The position numbers and the translations under genes are program-made. The notes under the pieces were generated by a model. The model was not told the DNA's origin, ran no database searches, and worked only from the letters and a program-made list of their open reading frames with translations. Positions 26,913-37,392 of a stretch of DNA of 64,000 nt are shown here, in pieces. The stretch is from assembly GCF_000720115.1 (NCBI RefSeq), contig NZ_JOIR01000009.1:1-64000 (forward strand). Direction: 5' to 3'. Position 1 is the stretch's first letter. Every line of letters begins with the position of its first letter. The DNA is from Streptomyces sp. NRRL F-2580. GTDB lineage: Bacteria > Actinomycetota > Actinomycetes > Streptomycetales > Streptomycetaceae.

Positions 26913-29900
26913 GTGTCGCCACAGTCCCCCAATAACTCGAGCACCACGACCGAAGCAGCAGAGGGCGGGAAGAACCCTGCCTCAGGCTTCGGCGCGAATG
27001 AGTGGCTCGTCGACGAGATCTATCAGCAGTACCTCCAGGACCCGAATTCGGTCGACCGGGCCTGGTGGGACTTCTTCGCCGACTACAAGCCGGGGGGCGT
27101 CGCCGCTCCGGTGAAGTCCGACGGTGCGGAGAAGCCCACGACGACGACGGACGGCGCCTCCGCACAGGCCGCCACCGCCGTCGCCCAGGCCCCGCAGGTC
27201 GCCGACGCCGCCACGGGGGTGGCGAGCGCCGCGCCCGCGACTGCCGCCCCGGCTCCCGCGCCCACGCCTGTGTCAGCTCCTGCCCCTGCTCCTGCCACCC
27301 CCTCTGGTGCCCCTGCTGTGACTGTCACCTCCCAGGCCCCGGCCGCCGCACCGGCCGCGCCCGCCCCCTCCGCCGTAGCCCCCCAGAAGGCCGCGCCCGC
27401 CACGGAGGCCCCCGCGGGCCCCGAGCTGGTGACGCTCCGCGGCCCGGCGGCTGCCGTTGCCAAGAACATGAACGCCTCCCTCGAGGTGCCGACGGCCACG
27501 TCCGTCCGCGCCGTCCCGGTGAAGCTGCTGTTCGACAACCGCATCGTCATCAACAACCACCTCAAGCGCGCCCGGGGCGGGAAGATCTCCTTCACGCACC
27601 TGATCGGCTACGCGATGGTGCAGGCGATCAAGGCCATGCCGGCCATGAACTACTCCTTCGCGGAGAAGGACGGCAAGCCGACCCTGGTCAAGCCGGAGCA
27701 CATCAACTTCGGCCTCGCGATCGACCTGGTGAAGCCCAACGGCGACCGCCAGCTCGTCGTCGCCGGCATCAAGAAGGCCGAGACCCTCAACTTCTTCGAG
27801 TTCTGGCAGGCCTACGAGGACATCGTCCGCCGCGCCCGCGTCGGCAAGCTGACGATGGACGACTTCACCGGTGTGACGGTCTCCCTCACCAACCCCGGCG
27901 GCCTGGGCACCGTGCACTCCGTGCCCCGCCTGATGCCCGGACAGTCGGTCATCATGGGCGTCGGCTCCATGGACTACCCCGCCGAGTTCCAGGGCACCTC
28001 GCAGGACACCCTGAACAAGCTGGGCATCTCCAAGGTCATGACCCTGACCTCGACCTACGACCACCGGGTCATCCAGGGCGCGGCCTCCGGCGAGTTCCTG
28101 CGCATCGTCGCGAACCTGCTGCTCGGCGAGGACGGCTTCTACGACGCCGTCTTCGAGTCGCTGCGCATCCCGTACGAGCCCGTCCGCTGGAACCGGGACA
28201 TCGACGCCTCGCACGACGACGACGTCACGAAGGCCGCCCGCGTCTTCGAGCTGATCCACTCCTACCGGGTCCGCGGCCACGTCATGGCCGACACCGACCC
28301 GCTGGAGTACAAGCAGCGCAAGCACCCCGACCTCGACATCACCGAGCACGGCCTCACCCTGTGGGACCTGGAGCGCGAGTTCGCGGTCGGCGGCTTCTCC
28401 GGCAAGTCGATGATGAAGCTGCGCGACATCCTCGGCGTGCTGCGCGACTCGTACTGCCGCACCACCGGCGTCGAGTTCATGCACATCCAGGACCCGAAGC
28501 AGCGCCGCTGGATCCAGGACCGCATCGAGCGCCCGCACACCAAGCCGGAGCGCGAGGAGCAGCTGCGCATCCTGCGCCGCCTGAACGCGGCGGAGGCCTT
28601 CGAGACCTTCCTGCAGACGAAGTACGTCGGCCAGAAGCGCTTCTCCCTGGAGGGCGGCGAGTCCGTCATCCCGCTGCTCGACGCCGTCATCGACTCGGCC
28701 GCCGAGGCCCGCCTCGAAGAGGTCGTCATCGGCATGGCCCACCGCGGCCGCCTGAACGTCCTCGCGAACATCGTCGGCAAGTCGTACGCGCAGATCTTCC
28801 GTGAGTTCGAGGGCAACCTCGACCCGAAGTCCATGCACGGCTCCGGCGACGTCAAGTACCACCTGGGCGCCGAGGGCACCTTCACCGGCCTGGACGGCGA
28901 GCAGATCAAGGTCTCGCTCGTCGCGAACCCCTCCCACTTGGAGGCGGTCGACCCGGTCCTGGAGGGTGTCGCCCGCGCCAAGCAGGACGTCATCAACAAG
29001 GGCGGCACGGACTTCACGGTCCTCCCGCTCGCGCTCCACGGCGACGCGGCCTTCGCGGGCCAGGGCGTCGTCGCCGAGACGCTGAACATGTCGCAGCTGC
29101 GCGGTTACCGCACCGGTGGCACCGTGCACGTGGTCATCAACAACCAGGTCGGCTTCACCGCCGCCCCTGAGTCCTCGCGTTCGTCCATGTACGCGACCGA
29201 CGTGGCCCGCATGATCGAGGCGCCGATCTTCCACGTGAACGGCGACGACCCCGAGGCCGTCGTCCGCGTCGCGCGGCTGGCGTTCGAGTTCCGCCAGGCG
29301 TTCAACAAGGACGTGGTCATCGACCTCATCTGCTACCGCCGTCGCGGCCACAACGAGTCCGACAACCCGGCCTTCACCCAGCCGCTGATGTACGACCTGA
29401 TCGACAAGAAGCGCTCGGTGCGCAAGCTGTACACCGAGTCCCTCATCGGTCGCGGCGACATCACCCTGGAAGAGGCCGAGCAGGCGCTCCAGGACTTCCA
29501 GGGCCAGCTGGAGAAGGTCTTCGCGGAAGTCCGCGAGGCCTCGACGGCTCCGGCCGCCGGCGCCCCGGTGACGCCCGCGCAGACCGCGCAGGAGTTCCCG
29601 GTCGCCGTGAACACCGCGATCTCGCAGGACGTCGTCAAGCGGATCGCCGAGTCCCAGGTCACCATCCCCGAGGGCGTCACCGTCCACCCGCGTCTGCTGC
29701 CGCAGCTGCAGCGCCGCGCGGCGATGATCGACGAGGGCACCATCGACTGGGGCATGGGCGAGACCCTGGCCTTCGGTTCGCTGCTGATGGAGGGCACCCC
29801 GGTCCGGCTGTCCGGTCAGGACTCCCGCCGCGGCACCTTCGGCCAGCGCCACGCGGTCCTCATCGACCGGGAGACGGGCGAGGACTACACCCCGCTGCTC

Positions 29901-30791
29901 TACCTGTCGGACGACCAGGCCCGCTACAACGTCTACGACTCGCTGCTCTCCGAGTACGCGGCCATGGGCTTCGAGTACGGCTACTCGCTGGCCCGCCCGG
30001 ACGCGCTGGTCCTCTGGGAGGCCCAGTTCGGTGACTTCGTCAACGGCGCGCAGACCGTCGTCGACGAGTTCATCTCCTCGGCCGAGCAGAAGTGGGGCCA
30101 GACCTCCGGCGTCACCCTGCTCCTCCCGCACGGCTACGAGGGCCAGGGCCCGGACCACTCGTCCGCGCGTCCCGAGCGCTTCCTCCAGATGTGCGCGCAG
30201 GACAACATGACGGTGGCCATGCCGACCCTGCCGTCGAACTACTTCCACCTGCTGCGCTGGCAGGTCCACAACCCGCACCACAAGCCGCTCATCGTCTTCA
30301 CCCCGAAGTCGATGCTGCGTCTGAAGGCGGCGGCGTCGAAGGCGGAGGAGTTCACGACCGGCTCGTTCCGTCCGGTCATCGGTGACAGCACGGTGGACGC
30401 GAACGCGGTCCGCAAGGTCGTCTTCTGCGCCGGCAAGGTCTACTACGACCTGGAGGCCGAGCGCGAGAAGCGCGGCATCACCGACACCGCCATCATCCGC
30501 ATCGAGCGGCTGTACCCGCTGCCGGGTGCGGAGCTCCAGGCGGAGATCGCCAAGTTCCCGAACGCGGCGAAGTACATCTGGGCCCAGGAAGAGCCGGCGA
30601 ACCAGGGTGCGTGGCCGTTCATCGCGCTGAACCTGATCGACCACCTCGACCTGGCGGTCGGCGCGGACGTCCCGGCCGGCGAGCGCCTGCGCCGCATCTC
30701 CCGCCCGCACGGCTCGTCGCCGGCGGTCGGTTCCGCGAAGCGCCACCAGGCGGAGCAGCAGCTCCTGCTGAACGAGGTCTTCGAGGCGTAG
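26913..30791 (+). CDS. kgd: Multifunctional 2-oxoglutarate dehydrogenase E1/E2 (Kgd/OdhA)
   Basis: 1292-aa fusion enzyme of the TCA cycle. N-terminal E1o-like segment [20 protein letters not shown]; a long Ala/Pro linker; a dihydrolipoyl acyltransferase (E2-like) domain (about 175-405) with the catalytic-site motif [10 protein letters not shown]; then the thiamine-diphosphate E1 domain with [17 protein letters not shown] (about 607) and [11 protein letters not shown], and C-terminal region [10 protein letters not shown]. This actinobacterial arrangement uses E1 and E2 activities in one chain with a separate lipoyl-bearing E2 (SucB-like). It is regulated in Corynebacterium by OdhI; the corresponding FHA gene is not here. 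Start GTG gives the usual MSPQSPNN beginning; the in-frame GTG at 26886 is less likely. Confidence 0.97.
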   Translation: MSPQSPNNSSTTTEAAEGGKNPASGFGANEWLVDEIYQQYLQDPNSVDRAWWDFFADYKPGGVAAPVKSDGAEKPTTTTDGASAQAATAVAQAPQVADAATGVASAAPATAAPAPAPTPVSAPAPAPATPSGAPAVTVTSQAPAAAPAAPAPSAVAPQKAAPATEAPAGPELVTLRGPAAAVAKNMNASLEVPTATSVRAVPVKLLFDNRIVINNHLKRARGGKISFTHLIGYAMVQAIKAMPAMNYSFAEKDGKPTLVKPEHINFGLAIDLVKPNGDRQLVVAGIKKAETLNFFEFWQAYEDIVRRARVGKLTMDDFTGVTVSLTNPGGLGTVHSVPRLMPGQSVIMGVGSMDYPAEFQGTSQDTLNKLGISKVMTLTSTYDHRVIQGAASGEFLRIVANLLLGEDGFYDAVFESLRIPYEPVRWNRDIDASHDDDVTKAARVFELIHSYRVRGHVMADTDPLEYKQRKHPDLDITEHGLTLWDLEREFAVGGFSGKSMMKLRDILGVLRDSYCRTTGVEFMHIQDPKQRRWIQDRIERPHTKPEREEQLRILRRLNAAEAFETFLQTKYVGQKRFSLEGGESVIPLLDAVIDSAAEARLEEVVIGMAHRGRLNVLANIVGKSYAQIFREFEGNLDPKSMHGSGDVKYHLGAEGTFTGLDGEQIKVSLVANPSHLEAVDPVLEGVARAKQDVINKGGTDFTVLPLALHGDAAFAGQGVVAETLNMSQLRGYRTGGTVHVVINNQVGFTAAPESSRSSMYATDVARMIEAPIFHVNGDDPEAVVRVARLAFEFRQAFNKDVVIDLICYRRRGHNESDNPAFTQPLMYDLIDKKRSVRKLYTESLIGRGDITLEEAEQALQDFQGQLEKVFAEVREASTAPAAGAPVTPAQTAQEFPVAVNTAISQDVVKRIAESQVTIPEGVTVHPRLLPQLQRRAAMIDEGTIDWGMGETLAFGSLLMEGTPVRLSGQDSRRGTFGQRHAVLIDRETGEDYTPLLYLSDDQARYNVYDSLLSEYAAMGFEYGYSLARPDALVLWEAQFGDFVNGAQTVVDEFISSAEQKWGQTSGVTLLLPHGYEGQGPDHSSARPERFLQMCAQDNMTVAMPTLPSNYFHLLRWQVHNPHHKPLIVFTPKSMLRLKAAASKAEEFTTGSFRPVIGDSTVDANAVRKVVFCAGKVYYDLEAEREKRGITDTAIIRIERLYPLPGAELQAEIAKFPNAAKYIWAQEEPANQGAWPFIALNLIDHLDLAVGADVPAGERLRRISRPHGSSPAVGSAKRHQAEQQLLLNEVFEA

Positions 30792-30811
30792 TCGCCGCGC
30801 GGCTCAGCAGT

Positions 30812-30848
30812 GGAAGGCCCGGCTCCCCTCACGGGGGCCGGGCCTTCC
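30812..30848 (+). terminator. Terminator after kgd
   Basis: A stem of about 14 bp (ggaaggcccggctccc / gggggccgggccttcc, one mismatch) with a short ctcac loop lies 20 bp after the kgd stop. Confidence 0.8.
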
Positions 30849-30986
30849 GGCATGCCGGGACCGGATTCCGGCCGTCCCGTCAAGTCACGTCCTTCCGGGA
30901 CATGACCGGGACCGGCGCCGTCGCGCGTACTGGAGGCAGATCCGGCGGCGGCGCCGCCGCCGGCCCACGTCTTCGAGGAGCCCGCC

Positions 30987-31466
30987 ATGTCCCACGTCGT
31001 CCCCACCCCGGCCGCTGTCCGGCCCCAGCGGCGGATCGCCCGCTTCGTGATGCCCGTCGCCTCGGCCGCCGTCATCTGCGGAGCCGTCGCGCTGCCGGCG
31101 TCGGCGGCGGTCGCCCAGCCGTCGCAGTCGGCGGCCGGCGTCCGCTCCGACGTCTTTCCGAACCCCCACCAGGAGCCCGACGGCGGCGCCTACGGGCCGT
31201 ACACCTGTCTGCCCGGCTACGTCTGGCGTGACAGCTTCGACGGGGACTCCCTCTGCGTCACGCCGCAGATCCGCGACCGGGCCCACGCGCAGAACCCCCA
31301 CCGCCAGCCCGGCGGCGGCGCCTACGGGCCGTCCACCTGCATGCCCGGCTACGTATGGCGGGAGATGTGGGACGGCGACGTCAAGTGCGTCACGCCGGAG
31401 GAACGCGCCAGGTTCAAGGACCAGGTGTTCGACAACGGCCCCAACCTCATCCCGGTGCCGGACTAG
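30987..31466 (+). CDS. Small secreted protein with two GAYGP/TC-PGYVWR repeats
   Basis: 159-aa exported protein. Signal peptide with Arg-rich start (RPQRRIARFVMPVASAAVIC) and cleavage likely after PASAAVAQ. The mature part contains two copies of a 30-residue unit, GGAYGPxTCxPGYVWRxxxDGDxxCVTP, each with two cysteines (probably one disulfide per unit). The same motif occurs in many actinobacterial secreted or surface proteins. Role unknown. Ribosome site gaggag lies eight bases before the ATG. The gene stands alone between kgd and the end of the FxsT-type gene. Confidence 0.8.
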   Translation: MSHVVPTPAAVRPQRRIARFVMPVASAAVICGAVALPASAAVAQPSQSAAGVRSDVFPNPHQEPDGGAYGPYTCLPGYVWRDSFDGDSLCVTPQIRDRAHAQNPHRQPGGGAYGPSTCMPGYVWREMWDGDVKCVTPEERARFKDQVFDNGPNLIPVPD

Positions 31467-31493
31467 TGGGCCCCGGAGGCGTTACCGGACCCG

Positions 31494-34400
31494 CTACGGC
31501 TGCGGCTCGAAATCCCAGTACGGCCTGGTCTGTTGCTTCGCCGATACGGTGTGGACGTGCTGCGCGCCCAGGGTGCGGGTGAGGCCCTTGATGCCCGCGT
31601 CCTCGTGTTTCGCCGCCTCCTCGTGCTCCCGTACCGACCGGAGGTCCGCCGCCAGTGCGATCTGGGCGCTCAGGGACATCGGGTGGTCCGGGCCCAGCAC
31701 CTGTTCGGCGGTGCGCAGGGTGTCCCGGCTCAGGTCCAGCGCGTCCTCCAGCCGGCCGGTGATGTTGCGGTGGCCGGTGGCGTTGAGGGCGCAGCCCAGG
31801 GTCCACGGGTGGCGGTCGCCGAGCGCGCCCCGCATGCCGACGAGGGCCTGCTCCGCCAGGGAGAGGGCCTCCGCGCGCTCGCCCTGGGCGCGGAGCACCA
31901 GTCCGAGGTTGCCGACCGTGCCGATGCTGTACGGGTGGGCGAGGCCGAGCTGCGACTGGTAGCCGCGGACCACGTCCTCGGAGATCCGGCGGGCCTCGCC
32001 GATGTCCCCGTACTCCCTGAGGTAGGTGGCGTAGTCGGAGGCGACCATCAGGGTCCACGGGTAGTCGACCCCGAAGACCCGCGTCGCCCGCTCCCACACG
32101 GTCCGCAGCCGCAGGCCCGCGCCGGGGATGTCCCCGGAGCGGCGCAGGCACATCCCGAGGTTGTGCTCGGCGCGCAGGGTCTGCGGGTGGCCGAGCCCCA
32201 GCACCTGCGTGTTCAGCTTGACCCCCTGTTCCTGCCGGGTCTGCGCCTCCCGGTAGCGGCCCATCAGCCGCAGGCCCATGGCGCAGGCGATGCCGGAGGC
32301 GAGGGTGGAGATGTGCAGGGGCTTCAGGACCCGCTCGCGGCGGCGCAGGGTGTCCAGGTCGAGGTCGTAGGCGTCCTGGTAGCGGCCGAGCAGCCGGTAG
32401 GTGGCGGCGAGGTTGTTCTGGGCGTCCAGGGTGACGGAGTCGTCCTCGCCGAGCAGCTCCCGGTAGGTGCTCAGGCAGTGCTCGAAGATCTCCCGGGCCG
32501 GTTCGAACTTCGCGATGCACAGCAGGACGCCGCCGTACGCACTGGTGGCGCGCAGGCTTTCCAGGTCCCGGTCGCCGCGCTCCGCGGTGAGCCGGGCGGA
32601 CACTGCCTTGGTGAGGGTCTCGGCGCGCCGGAACAGGCCGAGGTTGCGCAGGGCGTTGCCGTACTGGTAGCTGAGCTCGCGCACCTTGGGGTGGTCCTCG
32701 CCGAGCACGGCCCGCCAGATCAGGTCGGTCTCCTCGGAGAGCCGCAGGCAGGTGCGGTACTCCCCGGCGAGGATCAGGTAGCGCAGGCAGCGCAGCAGGA
32801 AGTTCTGGATGCGCGGGTTGCCGCTGGTGAGCACCCCGGAGGGGGCCAGGTGCGGGACGAGTTCGGCGTAGCGGGGCCACAGCCGGGAGTCGGAGGGCCC
32901 GCCGGGGTCGGCGGCGGCGAGGACCTGCCGTACGGCTCGGGCGAGCGGTTTGGCCTCCTCCTCGGAGAGGTCCTCACGGACGATGCCGTGGACCATGCGG
33001 TGCAGTTGTACGGTCTCCAGCCCGCCGCCGCCCTCTTCCAGGGGCAGGTCGGAGTACTCCAGCCGGACGACGGAGAACTGGACGAGCTTGTTGAGGGCGG
33101 CGTTCCACCGGATCTGGTCGTTGATCAGCCCGGCGAGCTCTTCGGGCACGTCGTCGGCGGGGAACTCGCGCAGCAGCCGCAGCGGTACCGGTCCGGGGGC
33201 GAAGAAGACGAACAGGCGCAGCAGGGCGAGGGCGTCGGGGAAGTTCTCCCGGACGTTGTTGAGGAGTATGGCGAGGGCGGTGGGGAAGGGCAGCGGGTAG
33301 TCGTCGGAGACGGTGACGGCTTCGTGCGAGTCCATCCGGCGCTGGAGCAGGGCGAGGTAGTCGCCGACCGCGAGCGGGGAGTCGGCGAGCCAGCCGGCCG
33401 TCTGGTCGAGGGCGAGCGGGTAGTCCTCCAGGGCCTCGGCGAGCTGGTCGGCCTCCTCGGCGGTGAGGCGCAGGGCCCGGCGGCGGATGAAGGTGATCGA
33501 CTCGGGGCGGGCGTAGAGCGGGACCTCGACGAGGCTGGTGTGCCGGGTGGCCCATTCGCGGTTGCGGGAGGTGATGATCACGTCGCCCGCGCCGGAGGGG
33601 AGCAGGTCGATGAGGTCGTCGGGGTTGTCGCAGCCGTCGAAGACCATCAGCCAGCGGCCGTACGGGGATCCGCGCCGCAGCGCTTCGAGGACGGCCCGGA
33701 TCTGCTCGCCGTAGCTGCCCGCGCCACGGGGCAGGCCGAGGGCGGGGGCCAGGTCGGCGAGGCGTTCGCGCAGGGTGGGCCGGTCCTCGGCGGGGACCCA
33801 CCACACCACGTCGTACTCGGAGGCGAAGCGGTAGGCGTACTCGGTGGCCACCTGGGTCTTGCCGACGCCGGACAGGCCGAGCAGGGTGACGGTGGACGCG
33901 CCGGCCGGCGCCTCGGCCAGGGCTTCGCGCAGGGTGCCGATGACGTCGTTGCGGCCGGTGAAGCGCGGGTTGCGGCGCGGGACCCGGCCCCAGATCTCGG
34001 GCGGGTCGTTGGGGAAGCGGGGTCCGCGCCGGCCGGTCTCGGTGCCGATCCGGTCGGTGGGCAGCTCCAGCCGGCGCAGCACGCGGTACTCCGCCTCGTA
34101 CGCGTCCAGGCCCCACAGGTCGGTCTTCTCCAGTACGGCGACGGCGCTGGGCAGCGGGGCGTCGGTGAGGCAGACGGCCGCGAACCGGTCGGGGTGGCGG
34201 TCGGTGACGGCACGCAGGGCGGTGTTCCACTCCTCGTCGGCGTGGGTGCCGGCGGAGAAGTAGCGCTCGCTGAGGACGAGGAGGACCCGGCTGCCGGAGC
34301 GGGCGAGGTCGTCGAGGGCCTGGGCGATGCCGGGGCTGTTCTGCGGGTCCCAGCGCTGGAGGGCGACGCGGTGGCCGTGTTCCTCCAGGCGGTGGCCGAT

Positions 34401-34514
34401 CCACACGGCCCAGGGGCGGTTGAACCCCGCGAAGCTGATGACGAAGCGCTGCGGCTGGGCGTGCGGGTACGGGTGCGCGGTGTTGCCCTGGTCCTGCCGA
34501 CTACCGGTGGTCAT
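31494..34514 (-). CDS. fxsT: TIR/NB-ARC/TPR protein of the FxSxx-COOH system (FxsT-like)
   Basis: 1006-aa NLR-like protein. N-terminal TIR-like domain (FVISFAGFNRPWAVWIGHRLE, with DEEW near residue 93 as possible catalytic region); NB-ARC NTPase with P-loop GLSGVGKTQVATEY (about 213) and Walker B WLMVFDGCD; then C-terminal TPR repeats (about 560-1000, such as LRNLGLFRRAETLTKAV). Such proteins are annotated as FxSxx-COOH system TPR proteins when they sit next to fxsAB genes. Here the TIR part, often a separate FxsC protein, is fused. It is the last gene of the locus, 73 bp after the HExxH gene. It may sense a trigger and activate the system. Function inferred, not tested. Confidence 0.85.
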   Translation of the reverse strand: MTTGSRQDQGNTAHPYPHAQPQRFVISFAGFNRPWAVWIGHRLEEHGHRVALQRWDPQNSPGIAQALDDLARSGSRVLLVLSERYFSAGTHADEEWNTALRAVTDRHPDRFAAVCLTDAPLPSAVAVLEKTDLWGLDAYEAEYRVLRRLELPTDRIGTETGRRGPRFPNDPPEIWGRVPRRNPRFTGRNDVIGTLREALAEAPAGASTVTLLGLSGVGKTQVATEYAYRFASEYDVVWWVPAEDRPTLRERLADLAPALGLPRGAGSYGEQIRAVLEALRRGSPYGRWLMVFDGCDNPDDLIDLLPSGAGDVIITSRNREWATRHTSLVEVPLYARPESITFIRRRALRLTAEEADQLAEALEDYPLALDQTAGWLADSPLAVGDYLALLQRRMDSHEAVTVSDDYPLPFPTALAILLNNVRENFPDALALLRLFVFFAPGPVPLRLLREFPADDVPEELAGLINDQIRWNAALNKLVQFSVVRLEYSDLPLEEGGGGLETVQLHRMVHGIVREDLSEEEAKPLARAVRQVLAAADPGGPSDSRLWPRYAELVPHLAPSGVLTSGNPRIQNFLLRCLRYLILAGEYRTCLRLSEETDLIWRAVLGEDHPKVRELSYQYGNALRNLGLFRRAETLTKAVSARLTAERGDRDLESLRATSAYGGVLLCIAKFEPAREIFEHCLSTYRELLGEDDSVTLDAQNNLAATYRLLGRYQDAYDLDLDTLRRRERVLKPLHISTLASGIACAMGLRLMGRYREAQTRQEQGVKLNTQVLGLGHPQTLRAEHNLGMCLRRSGDIPGAGLRLRTVWERATRVFGVDYPWTLMVASDYATYLREYGDIGEARRISEDVVRGYQSQLGLAHPYSIGTVGNLGLVLRAQGERAEALSLAEQALVGMRGALGDRHPWTLGCALNATGHRNITGRLEDALDLSRDTLRTAEQVLGPDHPMSLSAQIALAADLRSVREHEEAAKHEDAGIKGLTRTLGAQHVHTVSAKQQTRPYWDFEPQP

Positions 34515-34587
34515 GCGCCGTCTCCCTGGGCTCCGGGCAGTGGACGGACTGAAAAGGTACCGCAGCGGTGCCGTGGGGTGTGGCCCA

Positions 34588-35844
34588 TCAACCGCGGGCG
34601 AACGGGGCGAGTTCGGGGTGCGCCTCGCACCAGGCGCGGCGCTCCCGGTCGACGGCCCGGCGGGCCGCGGTGTGCTGGTCGCCGGGTGGCGGCAGCTCGT
34701 CCATGGCCCGTTCGGCGGCGGCCATCGCCTCGGTGAACTCCCGCCCCGCGGCGGTCAGTCGGTCGTGGGCCTGCAGGGCGGGCAGGACGGCGGCCACCTG
34801 GGCGCGGATCCGGGCGTGCTGGGCCCAGGCGCCGCGGGCCCCGTAGAGGGCGGCCCGCTGCCAGTACCCGGCCAGGGCCAGGTGGGCGTAGGCGCCGTGC
34901 AGGAGTCCCTCCAGCGGGCGTGGGTCGCAGCGCCAGGGGGCCCAGTGGCGGGGGGTTCGGTCGGCGGTGTGCAGGGTCAGGACGTCGGCGAGGGCGGCGA
35001 GTTTGCCGTGCTGGACCTCGTGGACGAGGGTCGCGGCCAGGGCGGGCGGCGCCTGTGCGCGGGCGAGGACGGAACCGGCGGCGGCGGGCAGGGTGGCGCC
35101 GTTGGAGCGGGAGCCGCCGGACAGCGGTACGACGGAACGCAGCAAGTGCCCGGTCTCCTCGGCGCGGACGGTGTCGTAGCGCAGGAGCAGGGTGAGCGCG
35201 CCGGACCACTGGGTGTCCCAGCGCTTGTGCCCCTTCGGTGTGAGCCGGCGGGCGGGGCGGACGGGCGCGGGCTGCGCGGGCCCGGGCGCCCGGTAGGGGT
35301 CGAGGTCGTCCAGGGCGGTCCGGCCGCCGGGCAGGGCGTGCAGGGGCAGGGTCGCGGGGTCGCCGGGGTCCCAGGAGCGTTCGGTGAGTGCGACGGGGCC
35401 GGGGCGGTCCGGGCGCAGCAGTCCGAGGGTGGGCAGGACGAGCCGGCCCTGCTGGGGCCGCAGGGTGTGGGTGAAGGCGATCCCGGCGCGCAGGGCGGCG
35501 GCGACGGCGAGCGCCCCGAGGTGGCCGAGGTCGGGCGGGGGTCCGTAGGAGGCGTGCAGCCGGCGCAGGGTCTCCTCGGCCCAGACCCCGGTGGCCGGGT
35601 AGTGCAGTACGTCGCGCACGGCGCCCGCGTCGTGGCGCTCGGCCTCCTCCAGCAGGGCCCAGTGGTCGGCGGCCTCCCCGGACGGGCCGCCGGGGGCGGC
35701 GTCGAGGACCGCGCGGAGCAGGACCAGGCGTTTGGAGCGGCGCACGTCGCGGACCAGGCGGGTGCCTTCCGGGGAGGGTTCGGTGGAGGCGAGGGCGCGC
35801 AGGGTGCGGGAGGAGACGGTGAAGGCGGTGAGCGCCGTGGTCAT
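34588..35844 (-). CDS. HExxH-motif putative peptide beta-hydroxylase
   Basis: 418-aa protein with the sequence TLVHEVQHGKL, giving His275, Glu276 and His279 of an HExxH motif. Proteins of this type next to FxsB maturases are annotated as HEXXH-motif or alpha-ketoglutarate-dependent peptide hydroxylases and probably modify the same precursor. In many genomes the domain is fused to FxsB (FxsBH); here it is a separate gene whose ATG overlaps the maturase stop (ATGA), so the two are made together. No signal peptide. The start is fixed by the overlap. An older zinc-protease reading of the motif is possible but less likely from context. Confidence 0.8.
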   Translation of the reverse strand: MTTALTAFTVSSRTLRALASTEPSPEGTRLVRDVRRSKRLVLLRAVLDAAPGGPSGEAADHWALLEEAERHDAGAVRDVLHYPATGVWAEETLRRLHASYGPPPDLGHLGALAVAAALRAGIAFTHTLRPQQGRLVLPTLGLLRPDRPGPVALTERSWDPGDPATLPLHALPGGRTALDDLDPYRAPGPAQPAPVRPARRLTPKGHKRWDTQWSGALTLLLRYDTVRAEETGHLLRSVVPLSGGSRSNGATLPAAAGSVLARAQAPPALAATLVHEVQHGKLAALADVLTLHTADRTPRHWAPWRCDPRPLEGLLHGAYAHLALAGYWQRAALYGARGAWAQHARIRAQVAAVLPALQAHDRLTAAGREFTEAMAAAERAMDELPPPGDQHTAARRAVDRERRAWCEAHPELAPFARG

Positions 35845-37256
35845 GAGGCGACCGCCGGCGGGTGGGCGACGGTGGCACGCGCGGCTCGCGGGGGGAGGGT
35901 CTGGCCGGCCTGCACGGCCTGGGCGGTACGCCGGGCGGCCGTCGCCGGGGACTGAGCGGCCCGGAGGACGGCGTTGGCGATGTGCCGGATGAGCACCTGG
36001 AGGTCGGCGCAGTACACGGAAGGCTGCCGGAAGCCCTCGCCGGCGCGGTAGCGGTGCGGGTAGTGCCCGCCACCGCACACCTCGACCAGCTCGCAGGCGC
36101 GGCAGCCCGCGGCGAGCGCGTCCCGTCCGAGCTGGCGGGCGGCGAGGCCGGGGTGGTCGAGGAGCTGGTCGAAGCTGTGGGTGTCGACGCTCATGCCGGT
36201 CGCGGCGGCGCCCTCGTACGCGGATTTCAGTGAATCGGCCTGTTCGATGGAGCCGTCGGTCTCGATCACGGCGGTGGCGGCGGGCGCGAGCCCGAGGGTC
36301 TCGGTGGCGGCGGGCAGGCCGAGCAGCAGGGCGATGATCTCCTCGAAGAGCCGGATCCGGGTGCGCCGTACCCCGTCGTGCCACCAGCGCTCGAAGACGG
36401 CGAGCAGCCAGTCGGCGTACGGGGCCAGGCCCGGGTGGTGGCCGGGGGGCGGGGCGCTCCAGTTGGCGAGCGGCAGCAGCAGCCCGACGCTGGGCGGGGC
36501 GAAGGCGAGCAGGGACTCGTACGTCTCCACCGGGTCCTGGTCGAGGTCGACGACGCACAGCACCCCGGCGTAGCTGTCCGGGTGCCGGGCCAGCAGCCGC
36601 AGGCCCCGGGCGGCCGCGCCGAAGCCGGGGCGACCGGCGTGGTCCACGCGCCGGGCGTTGTGCGCGGGCAGGCCGCCGTCGAGGCTGACGCCGACGCGGA
36701 TCCCGGCGGCGGCGAGCGCGGCGAGGCGGCCGCGGGTCAGCAGGGTGCCGTTGGTCTGGACGGTGGCGGTGACCTTGGTGCGCGGGGCGGTCCGGGCCAC
36801 GGCGGCCCGGACGGCGTCGACCGGCCCGGCCAGTGCGGCGGGGGCGGTGAGCAGCGGTTCGCCGCCGTGCAGCACCAGGTCGACGCGGGGCAGGCGGTGG
36901 GCGGCGGCGTGCTCGGCGATCCGCTCGGCGGCGCGGGCGGCGGTGGCCGGGGTCATCGCGGGCGGCTGGCCGCGCCAGCCCTGGTCGGCCATCTCGTAGA
37001 CGTAGCAGTAGGTGCAGGCGAGGTTGCAGCGGCTGCGCGTCTTGAGGACGAACTGCCGTATCGGGTGCGGCCGGTGCCCGGCGGCCCGCGCGGCGGCCAC
37101 GTCGAGCCGGGCGTAGGGCCAGGGCGCGTGCCGGGCGTGGCGCAGCCGCTGCCCCGCGGCGGGGTCCTGCTCGGGCCGGGCCGGGTCCTGGTGCGGGGCG
37201 GAGCCCGCGCCGCCGGGCGCGGGCAGCACGGAGTCGCTCGTGACCGCTCGCCTCAT
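35841..37256 (-). CDS. fxsB: Radical SAM/SPASM cyclophane-forming peptide maturase (FxsB)
   Basis: 471-aa radical SAM enzyme. Cluster-binding motif CNLACTYCYVY (Cys77, Cys81, Cys84); HGGEPLL and TNGTLLT are the next conserved radical SAM strands. The C-terminal SPASM domain has CRACELVEVCGGGHYPHRY and SVYC, coordinating auxiliary [4Fe-4S] clusters. FxsB enzymes form a C-C link between Phe and Ser side chains in the FxS motif of the precursor (established for the family). The precursor gene fxsA lies 136 bp upstream. The N-terminal 50 residues are Pro/Arg-rich and poorly conserved in kind, so an internal start is possible; ATG at 37256 has a GGGAGG ribosome site upstream. Confidence 0.93.
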   Translation of the reverse strand: MRRAVTSDSVLPAPGGAGSAPHQDPARPEQDPAAGQRLRHARHAPWPYARLDVAAARAAGHRPHPIRQFVLKTRSRCNLACTYCYVYEMADQGWRGQPPAMTPATAARAAERIAEHAAAHRLPRVDLVLHGGEPLLTAPAALAGPVDAVRAAVARTAPRTKVTATVQTNGTLLTRGRLAALAAAGIRVGVSLDGGLPAHNARRVDHAGRPGFGAAARGLRLLARHPDSYAGVLCVVDLDQDPVETYESLLAFAPPSVGLLLPLANWSAPPPGHHPGLAPYADWLLAVFERWWHDGVRRTRIRLFEEIIALLLGLPAATETLGLAPAATAVIETDGSIEQADSLKSAYEGAAATGMSVDTHSFDQLLDHPGLAARQLGRDALAAGCRACELVEVCGGGHYPHRYRAGEGFRQPSVYCADLQVLIRHIANAVLRAAQSPATAARRTAQAVQAGQTLPPRAARATVAHPPAVAS

Positions 37257-37281
37257 CGCCCCACCTCCCTCCCCCCGACCT

Positions 37282-37310
37282 CCGGGGGGCGACCCCCGGC
37301 GGACGGTCCA
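37282..37310 (-). promoter_or_regulatory. Hairpin and 10-mer element between fxsA and fxsB
   Basis: Hairpin ccggggg-gcga-cccccgg (37282-37299) lies between the precursor and maturase genes; it may act as a partial terminator or RNA-stabilising stem, giving more precursor than enzyme. Directly beside it is the 10-mer ggacggtcca (37301-37310), identical to a copy 33 bp upstream of fxsA. Confidence 0.4.
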
Positions 37311-37392
37311 TCCCTGCCCTTCGGACGGACCCGGCTAACGGCGGAAAGTGGTCAACTCGCTTCCAAGATGGGGCGGATCAGGCACGCGCCGG

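Noticed and set aside
27273..30746. Long minus-strand open frame opposite kgd
   Set aside because: Antisense to the well-supported Kgd protein; composition dominated by Arg, Leu, Asp, Val from mirrored codons; no family-like motif.
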